DNA of 55,927 bases. It comes from Paenibacillus sambharensis. GTDB taxonomy: Bacteria > Bacillota > Bacilli > Paenibacillales > Paenibacillaceae. The translations under genes and the position numbers were made by a program. The notes below the pieces were generated by a model that was given only the letters and a program-made list of their open reading frames with translations, was not told the origin of the DNA and ran no database searches. Shown here one piece after another: positions 47,662-55,927 of this stretch. The stretch spans positions 1-55,927 of the forward strand of contig NZ_QKRB01000056.1 of the NCBI RefSeq assembly GCF_003233845.1, in the 5' to 3' direction. Numbering within the stretch: the first letter of the stretch is position 1; each line of letters begins with the position of its first letter.

Positions 47662-50600
47662 TTACTGATCCTGAAGGTCCAGCATTCTCTTGATAATGAC
47701 AGCTGCCTGGGCACGGTTGGCCTTGCCCTTCGGCTGGAAGGTCGTTGCCGTCATACCGTTGACTACACCTGACTCTGTAAGAATGGCAACGGACTCCTTG
47801 GAGTAGGAAGCCAGTTTGTCCTTGTCCTTAAATTTCGCCAAGGCGCCGTCCACGTCAGGTATCTGGACTTCCTTCATCTTCTTCAACGCATTCGCGCCCA
47901 TGATCGCCATCTCTTCACGCGTAATGGAACGCTTCGGATCGAACTTGCCGCCGCCGATGCCGCTCGCAAGTCCCGCTTCGACTGCTGCAGCGATATAGGA
48001 GGAATACCAATCCGTTTTCTTCACATCGCTGAACGCTGCCGTCTTGCCTTCTACCTCAAGATTAAGCGTACGAACGAGCATCGTCAGGAACTCTGCCCGC
48101 GTTACTTCCTTCAGTGGCGAGAAGCTGCCTTCGCTTGTGCCGCTGATGATTCCTCTTGCCGCAAGCTCAGCAATAGCTTCTGCTGCCCATGCTTCCACAG
48201 GCCCCAGGTCCTTGAACTGCGGAGCAGCAGGTGATGCCGGCTTGGACGGCTCTGCCGGTGTGCCTGGCGCAGGCGCGGCCGGCGTTTCAGTTCCTGGCGC
48301 TGTCGTACCTGGTGCCGTTACTGGCGGTACATAGCCCCCGCCGCCTGCACTCGGGCTGCCTGGCAGATCTTCACTCAGAAGCGATGCATAGATCGCATTC
48401 GCAAGCAGACGGAACTGGTGCTGCGGATGCGCTCTGTTCGTCAGATCATTACCGAAGATGGTGACATTCACACCATTCTGGCGGTACGTAAAGGCCATGA
48501 CTTGACCCTGAGCAGCTTCATGCCCCGGCCACCAGCCTGCCACGAAGAAGTCTGAATCTCCGCTCACGGAAGCAATCGTTTTGCCACCAGTTGGTACGGT
48601 CTTGATATAAGAGCCGGATACCGTATACATATGGTCCGATTCTGCATATGGAGCCGTAATCACGCTGGACTGGCTCATCTTGGTCTCGAACAAGCCCTCA
48701 TACGGATTGTTGTAATAAGAGTTTGCTCCTGTCTGGACCAATCCGGTTGATACGAAGTCAAAATTCGGGAGCACTGTCCACGATTTGACCGCATTCATCG
48801 CGCTGTAGCCATAGCCGATATACGGTTTGCCGCCGGATACCAGCGCCTTGCTGCCAAGATTGACAAGCACGTCGGCATCATTGGTGCTCGTCGTTACCGT
48901 AAAGCCAAGGCCACGAAGCACATAGGCTGGAACACCACTAGCCGCTACTGACGCTTTGCGCAGACTCTGAGCTGACGTGCTTACATTGCCCGTAAACGGT
49001 GTAACTTCAAGAAAATATTTGGCGCTGATTGCATTCAGGTCTGCACCAGAAACAACGAAGTCACCCTTCTCATATCCTGTTCCACCCGCATACAGCATGG
49101 AGACCGGCTTGCCTGCTGCCAGCAGCTCGTTCACTGCTTTAACAGCATCGTTATTCGTATTCTTGATGACGTAGCTGCCTGCAGCCGCCACCTGGGCAGT
49201 CGCAGGAATGGTCACCGAAGTAACGGCATTCGTCTTGCCGCTAAACACATTTGCTTCTCTTACGATATACCGGTCAAACCCTCTCATGTATGAGAAGCTC
49301 TGCACGATATCTGCGTACATCTCAGAGAAGTCCGATACATCAATGCCGTCATAAAGCACCAGGTTGGCATAACCGCGTTTGGCCTGCTTCATGTTGACGA
49401 CATACGTACCGGCGGGATAGCTAATACCTGCTGCTGAAACGGCCGTGGTGGATTGCTCGACCTTGACGCCGTTGCGGATAAGGTACTGCACCATACGATA
49501 GGCTTCCAGGGGGTTCTTCTGAAGCGAATCACTTACCGGCAGCACATAATAATCCGGGAAAAAGCTTTCGCCTTCAGCGCGCGGTCTGCCGACCGCTTCA
49601 TTCTTGGCATTGACCAAATGCTCATCAACCGATGGGCTGTCAACGCCTTCGATTCCGCGCTTGTAAACCTCCAGCTGATTCAGGAAAAGCTTCTCCTTGT
49701 TCTGAATCACATAGTTCGTTGCGGCAAGGCTCGTATAATAGAGCGCCTTCGTCGATTCCTCGTTCAGATCCGGAATTTCGAGCGTATGGCCAAGCGCGCC
49801 ATGGTGCATCGCGTATACGGCCGTGTATGCTGGCGAAGCATCATCCCATCCTGTTGGATAACCCGGTGATTCATAGGAAGGGTCTGCTGCCAGCTTCTGT
49901 GCTTCCAAATACGGAATATGATACTTATCATAGGTTGTATTGGCGATGCCCGCCTCACCCATAGCTGTCGCCTGCTCAACCATGCTGTCAATAAGGAGGT
50001 CGAATTCCATATTCGGGTCATGCGGCGGTGTACAAGGCTCGATCAGGAAGCTGCTTACGAAGCCGTGCATGTCCAGGAAGGACAGCGGCGACCACTTGGC
50101 AACCTCTGCTGCTACAATTTGGGTTTCCGGCTGTGTCTGGTACGAATTATCCCGGTTAAGGTCAAAGCCGTTCGCGTTCGCACGCGTATTCAGATAACGG
50201 CCATCCGGGTTCTCCGTGTAGTTGAACAGGAAGATGGCGTCTTCAAGCACCTCGTCCATGTGCAAGGTGATATCTTCTGCAGTCGCGGACGGCTTGTAGG
50301 ACACATAGTCCTCCGTTGCCATTGTGCGGAAGAAGTTAAGAATGACATCAACGCCAGGCGCTTCATCCGGATGAATGTTGTTCAGCCAGATCGGCACCTT
50401 ATAGTCGGTGAGCTCACCGCTGCGGATTTTCGCCTGCAGGCCTGCCGGGTCATTGATCATCGCTGGCAGTGTCTGTTCTACATACTGCTTAACGGAGGCC
50501 TCATCTTTGGCCATAATGGTAAAATAAATATCGCGGCCCTGAACGGATTGGCCCAGCACGCGGGTTTCAATATAACGGCCTTGCTTGGCCGCAGCCGTAA

Positions 50601-52098
50601 TCTCATCAATAGCCGGTTTAATCTCATCGTAGGTATGATAGCTGTCATAAGGCACCATCTTCACCGATGCAGAACCCACGACCGTTCCGTTCGGGCCGGT
50701 TACGGCAAGCTCCTTGGTGCCCATGCGTTCTGGATAGAGCTCGCGGTACGGGGAACCATTGAGTGCCGTCTTATTGTTATAAACTAAATCAAAGGTAATC
50801 TTCGCTGTAACCGTGTTCCCGTTTACGACAGGTGTGCCTTCCAGTGTAATGAACGGATCACCCTTGTAGCCTGCAGGAGAGGAATCCGATGCAGGGAGCC
50901 ATTTTTTCCACTCCGAGAATGCCTTGCCGCCGTAGGTCCAGCTCAACTCCTCCAGCTTGACGCCAGCCGGAAGCGTGAAGGTTACATCCACTGTTCTCTT
51001 CTCGGTCATGGAGACCTTACTGGTACTCAGCTGCAGCTTCTGCGGTTCATGAAGCTCAAGCAGCAGCTTGGTCAGCAGCTCTGTAAAGGTCGACAGGCGT
51101 TCTTCCACACGCTCAGGATAATTGAGCATAAGGTACATAAGATTGTCCTTCTCGGTATGCCAGATTGCTCCATCCTGCTCGGTCTGCGTGTAGCCATCTT
51201 TATCACCCAGCGACCAGTTGGTTGCTTCCATATAGGCGTAAGGGATACCTGCAGCCTTAAATGGCGCATGGTCGCTCCAGTCTCCAGTGGTACCAGCCGG
51301 ATACTCCGGATTCTCACCAGGGTTGGTCGTCACATTAAGACCTTCCCGCTCGGCAATAGCCAGCCCTTGGTCACGGGCAAAGCCTTCCCTGCCCTCATCG
51401 CCATACAGGTACATAAAGTCACCTGCAGCCAGGCTGTCGAGGTTGATCATGACGACCGTGTTGGCCTTCTCTTCATCTGTCATACCGGCTACGTAAGCTT
51501 TCGAGCCGCGCAGGCCTTCCTCCTCCGCTCCAAAAGCGATGAATTTCAGCGTGTATGCCGTGTGCTCTTTCGCAAGCCACTCAGCCGCTTCCAGCATGAC
51601 ACCCACGCCTGAAGCATTGTCGTCCGCGCCTTTTGCCGTCGCTACCGAGTCATAGTGGGCTCCTACAATAATGGTCTTGGAGGAGGTGCCAGGCTTAGTA
51701 GCTATTACGTTGGTGGAGTTAATCGTATTTCCATTTCTAACATAGCTGAATGCCTGCTGGTCAACGGCATAACCATACTTGGCAAACTCAGCCGCTATGT
51801 AATCTCTCGCTTTGATCTCTTCGAACGAACCAGCTGTTCGCGTACCAATCTGTTCAGAGATCGTGATAACATGTGCTAATGCACTTGAGCCATAAACACG
51901 TCCTGGAACGGACGCCTCATCCGGAACAACGGGATAGAAAATACCCGTGTTCGGTATGTTTACCTCCTGCTCAGGAGCCGCGGCACCTGGCTGTCCGGTC
52001 ACTTCTTGAGCGAAGGCCGCAGGTGCTATAGAGGAGATCATCAGCATAATTGCTAGAAGCGTGGATAGATAACGTGTGATTCCCGTCTTACTGTACAT
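47662..52098 (-). CDS. SLH-anchored double metallopeptidase (M28 aminopeptidase plus M14 carboxypeptidase-like)
   Basis: A 1478-residue surface protein. Signal peptide to about residue 30. M28 domain at about 70-345 with all zinc ligands: H148 (VGAHYDSV), D160 (ADDNASG), E192/E193 (GAEEEGLRGS), D221 (INLDSLA) and H277 (SDHAPF). After a beta domain, an M14-like region at about 480-830 shows NIHPDEAPG, FNYTENPDGR, FDLNRDNSYQTQPETQ and SFLDMHGF, with HTLEIPDLNEES carrying the candidate catalytic Glu. A substrate-binding-like alpha/beta part follows, then a Pro/Ala/Gly linker (about 1250-1290) and three SLH repeats (about 1295-1478). It would trim peptides from both ends at the cell surface. GGGAGGAAC precedes the ATG. 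Confidence 0.93.
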   Translation of the reverse strand: MYSKTGITRYLSTLLAIMLMISSIAPAAFAQEVTGQPGAAAPEQEVNIPNTGIFYPVVPDEASVPGRVYGSSALAHVITISEQIGTRTAGSFEEIKARDYIAAEFAKYGYAVDQQAFSYVRNGNTINSTNVIATKPGTSSKTIIVGAHYDSVATAKGADDNASGVGVMLEAAEWLAKEHTAYTLKFIAFGAEEEGLRGSKAYVAGMTDEEKANTVVMINLDSLAAGDFMYLYGDEGREGFARDQGLAIAEREGLNVTTNPGENPEYPAGTTGDWSDHAPFKAAGIPYAYMEATNWSLGDKDGYTQTEQDGAIWHTEKDNLMYLMLNYPERVEERLSTFTELLTKLLLELHEPQKLQLSTSKVSMTEKRTVDVTFTLPAGVKLEELSWTYGGKAFSEWKKWLPASDSSPAGYKGDPFITLEGTPVVNGNTVTAKITFDLVYNNKTALNGSPYRELYPERMGTKELAVTGPNGTVVGSASVKMVPYDSYHTYDEIKPAIDEITAAAKQGRYIETRVLGQSVQGRDIYFTIMAKDEASVKQYVEQTLPAMINDPAGLQAKIRSGELTDYKVPIWLNNIHPDEAPGVDVILNFFRTMATEDYVSYKPSATAEDITLHMDEVLEDAIFLFNYTENPDGRYLNTRANANGFDLNRDNSYQTQPETQIVAAEVAKWSPLSFLDMHGFVSSFLIEPCTPPHDPNMEFDLLIDSMVEQATAMGEAGIANTTYDKYHIPYLEAQKLAADPSYESPGYPTGWDDASPAYTAVYAMHHGALGHTLEIPDLNEESTKALYYTSLAATNYVIQNKEKLFLNQLEVYKRGIEGVDSPSVDEHLVNAKNEAVGRPRAEGESFFPDYYVLPVSDSLQKNPLEAYRMVQYLIRNGVKVEQSTTAVSAAGISYPAGTYVVNMKQAKRGYANLVLYDGIDVSDFSEMYADIVQSFSYMRGFDRYIVREANVFSGKTNAVTSVTIPATAQVAAAGSYVIKNTNNDAVKAVNELLAAGKPVSMLYAGGTGYEKGDFVVSGADLNAISAKYFLEVTPFTGNVSTSAQSLRKASVAASGVPAYVLRGLGFTVTTSTNDADVLVNLGSKALVSGGKPYIGYGYSAMNAVKSWTVLPNFDFVSTGLVQTGANSYYNNPYEGLFETKMSQSSVITAPYAESDHMYTVSGSYIKTVPTGGKTIASVSGDSDFFVAGWWPGHEAAQGQVMAFTYRQNGVNVTIFGNDLTNRAHPQHQFRLLANAIYASLLSEDLPGSPSAGGGGYVPPVTAPGTTAPGTETPAAPAPGTPAEPSKPASPAAPQFKDLGPVEAWAAEAIAELAARGIISGTSEGSFSPLKEVTRAEFLTMLVRTLNLEVEGKTAAFSDVKKTDWYSSYIAAAVEAGLASGIGGGKFDPKRSITREEMAIMGANALKKMKEVQIPDVDGALAKFKDKDKLASYSKESVAILTESGVVNGMTATTFQPKGKANRAQAAVIIKRMLDLQDQ

Positions 52099-52213
52099 AT
52101 TGTTCCTCCCAAAACCAGAATGGTCTACCTTTACTTGCAGCTGCTAACAGGGCATTGACACCTGCCTGGTCGATTATTCCATCTTCCATCTCTCCCATCC
52201 GGTCCGTATGTAC

Positions 52214-52347
52214 TAGACTTAGAAACCCGCTGCTTCCGCATTCTAGAAGTCTAAAAGCCTAGTTGGCGGCAAATTACGTATATTGTATTCAATGCACAAT
52301 ATACCTCAAGAATGTTAACAATTATAACACCGAGGTCTGCCGCCAAC
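52214..52347. promoter_or_regulatory. Nested inverted repeats in the peptidase 5' region
   Basis: Outer arms GTTGGCGGCA (52262-52271) and TGCCGCCAAC (52338-52347) pair perfectly. Inside, GTATATTGT (52278-52286) pairs with ACAATATAC (52296-52304), and ACCTC (52303-52307) with GAGGT (52332-52336). Next to it TAGACTT (52214-52220) pairs with AAGTCTA (52247-52253). On the minus strand these would fold as a branched leader about 120 bases before the start codon. Alternatively they are looped protein-binding sites. Confidence 0.5.
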
Positions 52348-52603
52348 AACTAATATTTAATACTATTTCATTATATTTATGAATAATTATTGAATTACAT
52401 GCCGATAGACGGTTAAATATACGTAAACATGAATCTTTACATCACATCACTCTTAGCTGTACTCTATGAATGCACGCCCCCTCCACCCTCATTCCCACTA
52501 ACCATTTCAGTCTTCTTATCATAAAAAGATTCGATCAAGCCGCATAGACAGCAGCCCATGAACCCCTACTCATTTCTCGGGAGCCGAAGATTTACTTGAT
52601 TCA

Positions 52604-52625
52604 TCTATGTATACAATATACAATC
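52604..52625. promoter_or_regulatory. Candidate GntR operator
   Basis: ATGTATACAATATACAAT contains the TGTATACA palindrome common in FadR/FCD-type GntR operators. The word ATTGTATTCAAT inside the nested repeat at 52282-52293 is a near match. Both lie between the GntR gene and the peptidase. Confidence 0.4.
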
Positions 52626-52982
52626 AAAGGGTATGTTATATATCATAACATCGAATTCCATGAAGAACTATTAGCATAACATCTACCATCGAGCCCGGCT
52701 TGTATATTTATAAAAAAAGTTAAATATGAGCATTCCAACGGTTTTACTCTCTTGAACAGTAGCCACAAGCAATGTTAATATATAAATAACAAACTACAAC
52801 GGACTTTTTATGCAGTTCTTCTGTATTTTTATTAATTCAATCCAGGTGAGATGATATGCCACAGTCACCCTAATAAATATAAAACGGCATTGATCCTCGA
52901 GCTCACAACACACTTGCTGTATATACATACAGTGGTTTGCATCCCGCTTGACCACATAATGCTTTTTAGAAGGGGAATCTGT

Positions 52983-53627
52983 ATGCAGGCGCCAAAATAC
53001 CAATCGCTTAAAGACCATGTGTACGACTACATCGCTCAAAAAATTCAGGATGGGACTCTTCTTCCCAACCAGAAGATCAATGAGGCGGAAATATGCCGCA
53101 AACTCGATATCAGCCGTACACCAACCCGTGAGGCACTGTTTCAGCTCACCTCGGACAACCTGCTCGATTATCTCCCAAGGCGGGGCTTTACCGTTAAGGC
53201 GTTCGACCCGAAGAAGAAGCTGGATTACTCACGTATCATCGGCTCGCTCGATGCGCTCGCTGCTACGCTTGCGGCCGAGCATTTGGATGAATCGGATCTC
53301 GCCAAGATGGAGAAGCTTATTCTCAAGATGGATCAGGATATCGAAGAGCACAATTTCTCCGACTATCACCGGGACCAGTATCAATTTCACGAAATCTATA
53401 TTTACAAGTGCCAGAATGAAATTCTGATTGAAACGCTGAATTCGCTGAAGAACAGCTTCATCCGCCAATCTTACTTAAGCGAGGACCGTCAGCGGTTAAT
53501 GATGGTTTTGAAGGAAGTAAACAAGGAGCACCGGGCCATTCTTGACCTGTTCCGTACGAAGAATGTCGAGAAGCTAGATTGCGCTCTCAAATATCACTGG
53601 AGAATTATCGATACGGAGATGCTGTAG
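52983..53627 (+). CDS. GntR family regulator, FCD (FadR C-terminal) subfamily
   Basis: A 214-residue regulator. Residues 5-70 are the GntR winged helix (SLKDHVYDYIAQKIQDGTLLPNQKINEAEICRKLDISRTPTREALFQLTSDNLLDYLPRRGF, complete). Residues 85-210 are an FCD helical ligand domain; D and H ligands for a metal are expected at FSDYHRDQYQFHEI and HRAILDLF/YHWRIID. ATG at 52983 with GAAGGGGA upstream. The long divergent region to the SLH peptidase contains GntR-like half-sites, so the peptidase could be one target. Confidence 0.9.
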   Translation: MQAPKYQSLKDHVYDYIAQKIQDGTLLPNQKINEAEICRKLDISRTPTREALFQLTSDNLLDYLPRRGFTVKAFDPKKKLDYSRIIGSLDALAATLAAEHLDESDLAKMEKLILKMDQDIEEHNFSDYHRDQYQFHEIYIYKCQNEILIETLNSLKNSFIRQSYLSEDRQRLMMVLKEVNKEHRAILDLFRTKNVEKLDCALKYHWRIIDTEML

Positions 53628-53644
53628 GAAAGTCGCGGATTAGA

Positions 53645-53674
53645 GAAGCCTTGGACTGAATGGTCCAAGGCTGT
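53645..53674. terminator. Bidirectional terminator
   Basis: AGCCTTGGAC (53647-53656) pairs perfectly with GTCCAAGGCT (53663-53672); convergent GntR and patatin genes share it. Confidence 0.75.
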
Positions 53675-54669
53675 TAGTGATCGGCCGTCTGCTCAGAATC
53701 AGAAGCAGGGATGGCGGCAGCTCCGTCTGGCCGGCTCATCCAGCTAGATGGCTCTACGGAGTCTCCCGGTATAATAGATGAGGAATGCGTTTCGGTTATG
53801 GCCTCTGGGACATCGTCTTCAATGCCTACAGTAACCGGTTCTTGAGATAATAATTGCTTGAGCTCTTCCATTCTGGATATCGCTGCCTTATAGCCGGCTT
53901 CAATACAGTCTATTCCCTTGCGAAAATCAAACACACCCGCCCTGCCCACCTGCGGAAGGATAACGGCATCAGCGTGCTTCAGCTCATGGGCCATCTGAAG
54001 CTTAAGATTCATATGCACAACTTTATGAAGGACATTAAATGATGATATCACGATCTCAGCATCTGCAATTGGGGAGATTGGGTCTATTGCAATGACGTGT
54101 TTAGCCCCCATTGCTCTGCAGATCCGTACTGGACAGTTCGCGGATACCCCGCCATCAATCAGCAGCCTGCTGCCATAGTAGACCGGACGGAACAGAACAG
54201 GAATCGAGAAGCTGGAGCGAACCGCATCCGCAATACTAACATCCTGCTCCTCCGGATAACCTTCTATCTTCCGGGAGGAGAAAACAATTGTCTCCCCTTT
54301 GTACAAATCTGTTGCTACAATTCCACAAGGAAGTCCAAGAGAAGACACTGGCTTGTCATGGGTCAACTCGGCCATCAGCTTCTTCAAGCGGTCGCCCTTC
54401 ATCCAGCCTTCCAGCCGGGGACGCCAGAACAGGGCCTTAAACAAGATCGATCGCCAATCAAAGTCCAGATATCTGCGGTTTAAACGCGGTACTATACGGA
54501 CCAGCTCCTCCGGCCTGTACCCGTAGGCATACAAGGCAGCAACCATGGAGCCTGAGCTTGTGCCTGTAACATGTGTCACTTTGATTCCCGCCTCTTCGAG
54601 CGCGATCAGCACGCCAACCCCCGCTATTCCCGGTATGCCTCCTCCGGCAAAAGCTACCCCCGTCTCCAT
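53674..54669 (-). CDS. Patatin-like phospholipase family protein
   Basis: A 331-residue patatin-fold lipase. GVAFAGGGIPGIAGVGVL gives the oxyanion-hole glycine loop, S38 is the nucleophile in GTSSGSM, and the catalytic aspartate is D172 in LLIDGGVSANCPV. The C-terminal 60 residues (from about 275) are low-complexity, Ser/Glu/Pro-rich and likely disordered. It acts on phospholipids or other acyl esters. ATG at 54669 with GAGGAGG upstream; the first 15 bases of the longer frame are dropped. Start is 12 bases after the upstream alpha/beta hydrolase stop, so they form an operon. Confidence 0.88.
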   Translation of the reverse strand: METGVAFAGGGIPGIAGVGVLIALEEAGIKVTHVTGTSSGSMVAALYAYGYRPEELVRIVPRLNRRYLDFDWRSILFKALFWRPRLEGWMKGDRLKKLMAELTHDKPVSSLGLPCGIVATDLYKGETIVFSSRKIEGYPEEQDVSIADAVRSSFSIPVLFRPVYYGSRLLIDGGVSANCPVRICRAMGAKHVIAIDPISPIADAEIVISSFNVLHKVVHMNLKLQMAHELKHADAVILPQVGRAGVFDFRKGIDCIEAGYKAAISRMEELKQLLSQEPVTVGIEDDVPEAITETHSSSIIPGDSVEPSSWMSRPDGAAAIPASDSEQTADH

Positions 54670-54680
54670 CGTCGTCCTCC

Positions 54681-55454
54681 TCATTCATGCTGGCTGACAA
54701 ACCGCCGAATCAGTTCATTAAGCTCCTCAGGCTTATTGCAGGGAAGCTCATGCCTAGCCTTCGGTATCCAGGCTGTACGGCAATCCGGGAGCCGCGAAGA
54801 CGTTATCCCAGCATATTTGCCGAATAGACGGTCTTTCTCCCCGTAAACCAACATAACAGGTTTTTGCAGCTGCTCCAGGCGATCAAGACAGTTGTACTGA
54901 TAGTACGCTCGATAATAGCAAGCAGCATCAAACCCGTTTGACTGGCGTGAGGCGCGCAGAAGCGGCCAAAAATGCCGCTTCTGTCTTGTATTTATCATGG
55001 TACCCAAAACAGATAACATATCCTTACAGCCTGGCCGGGTCATACTTAAAGCTGAGCGGACCAGCCTTCGGAGCGATGCATCCTTCGTATCGATACCCGG
55101 AACACATCCCATCTGCACAAGGCCTTTCACCCTGTCAGGGTAGGTAAAAGCCAATTCGTAGGCTACTGACCCTCCGGCCGAATATCCACACAGCCACACT
55201 TTCTCCTCGGAAAGCTCATCCAGAATCATTCTTAGGTCTTCTTTAATATGCTTAAAATTCCACTCAGATGAGGATGGCTTTGACTGTCCGTGGCCCCTCA
55301 AGTCGGGAATTATGACACGAAATCTGTCCGTCAGCCCTTCCCTCTGCGGATTGAATATGACTCCTGGCAGAAGAGGGGGATGTATGAACAGCAGCGTGGG
55401 ACCGCTCCCTGTCACCTCTACATGGTGAGCGATGCCATTCGCATGAATATTCAC
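54681..55454 (-). CDS. Alpha/beta hydrolase fold protein
   Basis: A 257-residue hydrolase. The strand-elbow nucleophile is S92 in LCGYSAGGSVAY; VIIPDLRGHGQSKPSS is the region of the oxyanion hole and cap entry; VMLVYGEKDRLFGKY carries the catalytic acid; KARHELPCNKPEEL the catalytic histidine. The cap inserts between about residues 125 and 195. Substrate unknown (esterase, lipase or similar). It is upstream of the patatin-like gene in one operon, suggesting a common lipid or ester substrate. Confidence 0.88.
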   Translation of the reverse strand: MNIHANGIAHHVEVTGSGPTLLFIHPPLLPGVIFNPQREGLTDRFRVIIPDLRGHGQSKPSSSEWNFKHIKEDLRMILDELSEEKVWLCGYSAGGSVAYELAFTYPDRVKGLVQMGCVPGIDTKDASLRRLVRSALSMTRPGCKDMLSVLGTMINTRQKRHFWPLLRASRQSNGFDAACYYRAYYQYNCLDRLEQLQKPVMLVYGEKDRLFGKYAGITSSRLPDCRTAWIPKARHELPCNKPEELNELIRRFVSQHE

Positions 55455-55485
55455 CGCCCCACTCCTTCCAAGAAAAGTCTGAGAA

Positions 55486-55644
55486 CTATTTTGCCGGCTT
55501 ACTCCGGTTCGTAAAAGCTTCGGCTTCGGTTACACCATCTGCCTTGACGGGTTTATCCACCCATGCGGCTCCCGTATGCCTGGTAATCTGATGCTCAGCA
55601 TCAGCCGTCTTGCGCGTACCCATCTTGAACTTTGGCTTATCCAT
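55486..55644 (-). CDS. Small hydrophilic protein, unknown
   Basis: About 52 residues from the ATG at 55644 (GGAAGAGGAC upstream). The sequence is charged and Thr/Ala-rich (MDKPKFKMGTRKTADAEHQI) with no cysteines, membrane segment or recognised domain. It resembles in composition the small acid-soluble or stress proteins of spore formers, but no motif confirms that. It lies just downstream of the rRNA operon terminator and may be its own transcript. Confidence 0.5.
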   Translation of the reverse strand: MDKPKFKMGTRKTADAEHQITRHTGAAWVDKPVKADGVTEAEAFTNRSKPAK

Positions 55645-55717
55645 TAAGGTCCTCTTCCTTCCTGCAGCGGGTTCATGCTCGTACTGTAGTCTGCCCCAGG
55701 CGGGAGACGCCAATGCA

Positions 55718-55760
55718 AAGAAGAGCGTCCCTCCGTTATATCGGATAGACGCTCTTCATG
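55718..55760 (-). terminator. rRNA operon terminator
   Basis: GAAGAGCGTC (55720-55729) pairs perfectly with GACGCTCTTC (55748-55757); on the minus strand it is followed by TTTGC. It lies about 75 bases after the 23S 3' end. Confidence 0.8.
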
Positions 55761-55831
55761 TATGGGTTACACCCTGAAAACCGGATGCGAATGAAGTTGT
55801 CGAACCTTAGCTGGTTTGTTTGTTCTTAATA

Positions 55832-55927
55832 GGATAAGCCCTCGACCGATTAGTATTCGTCAGCTGCACGCATTGCTGCGCTTCCACCCCGAACCTATCA
55901 ACCTCGTCGTCTTCAAGGGGTCTTACT
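55832..55927 (-). rRNA. 23S ribosomal RNA, 3' end (partial)
   Basis: Reading leftwards from the window edge the sequence is the conserved 23S 3' region (AGTAAGACCCCTTGAAGACG ... GCAGCTGACGAATACTAATC, then GGTCGAGGGCTTATCC). Only about 96 bases are in the window, so the gene continues beyond it. The final base is placed at about 55832 by comparison with Bacillus-type ends. Confidence 0.95.

Larger units (their letters stand above)
52099..52850. other. Long AT-rich divergent region, gene-free
   Basis: No ORF of note. It holds two sets of nested inverted repeats near the peptidase start (see 52214-52347) and GntR-type half-sites near 52606. The remainder is AT-rich with no feature I can support. 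Confidence 0.5.

Noticed and set aside
55761-55830. 5S rRNA after the 23S end
   Set aside because: The sequence between the 23S end and the terminator shows no 5S-like core; it looks like spacer ending in GGTTTTCAGGGTG.

Overview
The window looks like a draft-assembly contig from a Paenibacillus-type Firmicute (Paenibacillaceae). The evidence is strong AGGAGG-type ribosome binding sites, three-repeat SLH surface anchors, several cupin/AraC regulators beside sugar genes, frequent TTG/GTG starts, and a 23S rRNA 3' end of Gram-positive type. It starts inside or at an IS3-family insertion sequence and stops inside an rRNA operon; both are repeats where assemblies usually break.

Layout. 1-1.4 kb: IS3-family element with orfA/orfB and a -1 frameshift site. 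1.7-5.7 kb: a small membrane protein, a MocR/GabR-type regulator, and a branched-chain amino-acid exporter pair (azlC/azlD) translationally coupled to a B3/4-domain protein. 5.9-10.9 kb: two paralogous lipoprotein genes, duplicated together with their promoters, flanking a divergent cassette. On one strand this holds two uncharacterised proteins and a holin-sized membrane protein; on the other a GH25 lysozyme and a small unknown protein. This is the least explained locus and my main candidate for something undescribed. 11-20 kb: MerR regulators with recognisable 19-bp-spacer promoters (one fused to a methyltransferase), a decayed PAF-acetylhydrolase-like gene, a class C beta-lactamase-like serine hydrolase, two envelope proteins, a methyltransferase, a 41-residue membrane peptide, a tubby-like protein, an EcsC protein and a nuclease-fold/HTH protein preceded by a promoter-terminator pair.

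20-36.5 kb: repeat-rich intergenic DNA; a Gfo/Idh-Gfo/Idh-sugar isomerase operon with divergent AraC regulator; DinB, DUF1540, a WYL regulator and a DHFR-like reductase; a secreted 5'-nucleotidase with LysM; uxaC with divergent AraC regulator; an MmyB-type XRE regulator divergent from a second fabF; a CBO0543-type membrane protein; and a nitroreductase behind a redox-operator-like palindrome. 36.6-52 kb: a foldback intergenic element, a giant SLH-anchored GH53 galactanase, a nitrilase plus two GNAT genes, two YdjM-like membrane proteins, a Calx-beta-like secreted protein and a giant SLH-anchored M28+M14 peptidase. 52-55.9 kb: a long AT-rich region with nested inverted repeats, a GntR/FCD regulator, a patatin and an alpha/beta hydrolase, a tiny protein, and the rRNA operon terminator with the 23S 3' end.

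Taken together the region encodes polymer scavenging (galactan, peptides, nucleotides, uronate, keto-sugar chemistry) with local one-gene regulators, envelope proteins and a small lysis-like cassette. No tRNA, CRISPR array, replication origin or complete prophage was seen. Family names come from motif recognition by eye; no database search was run.
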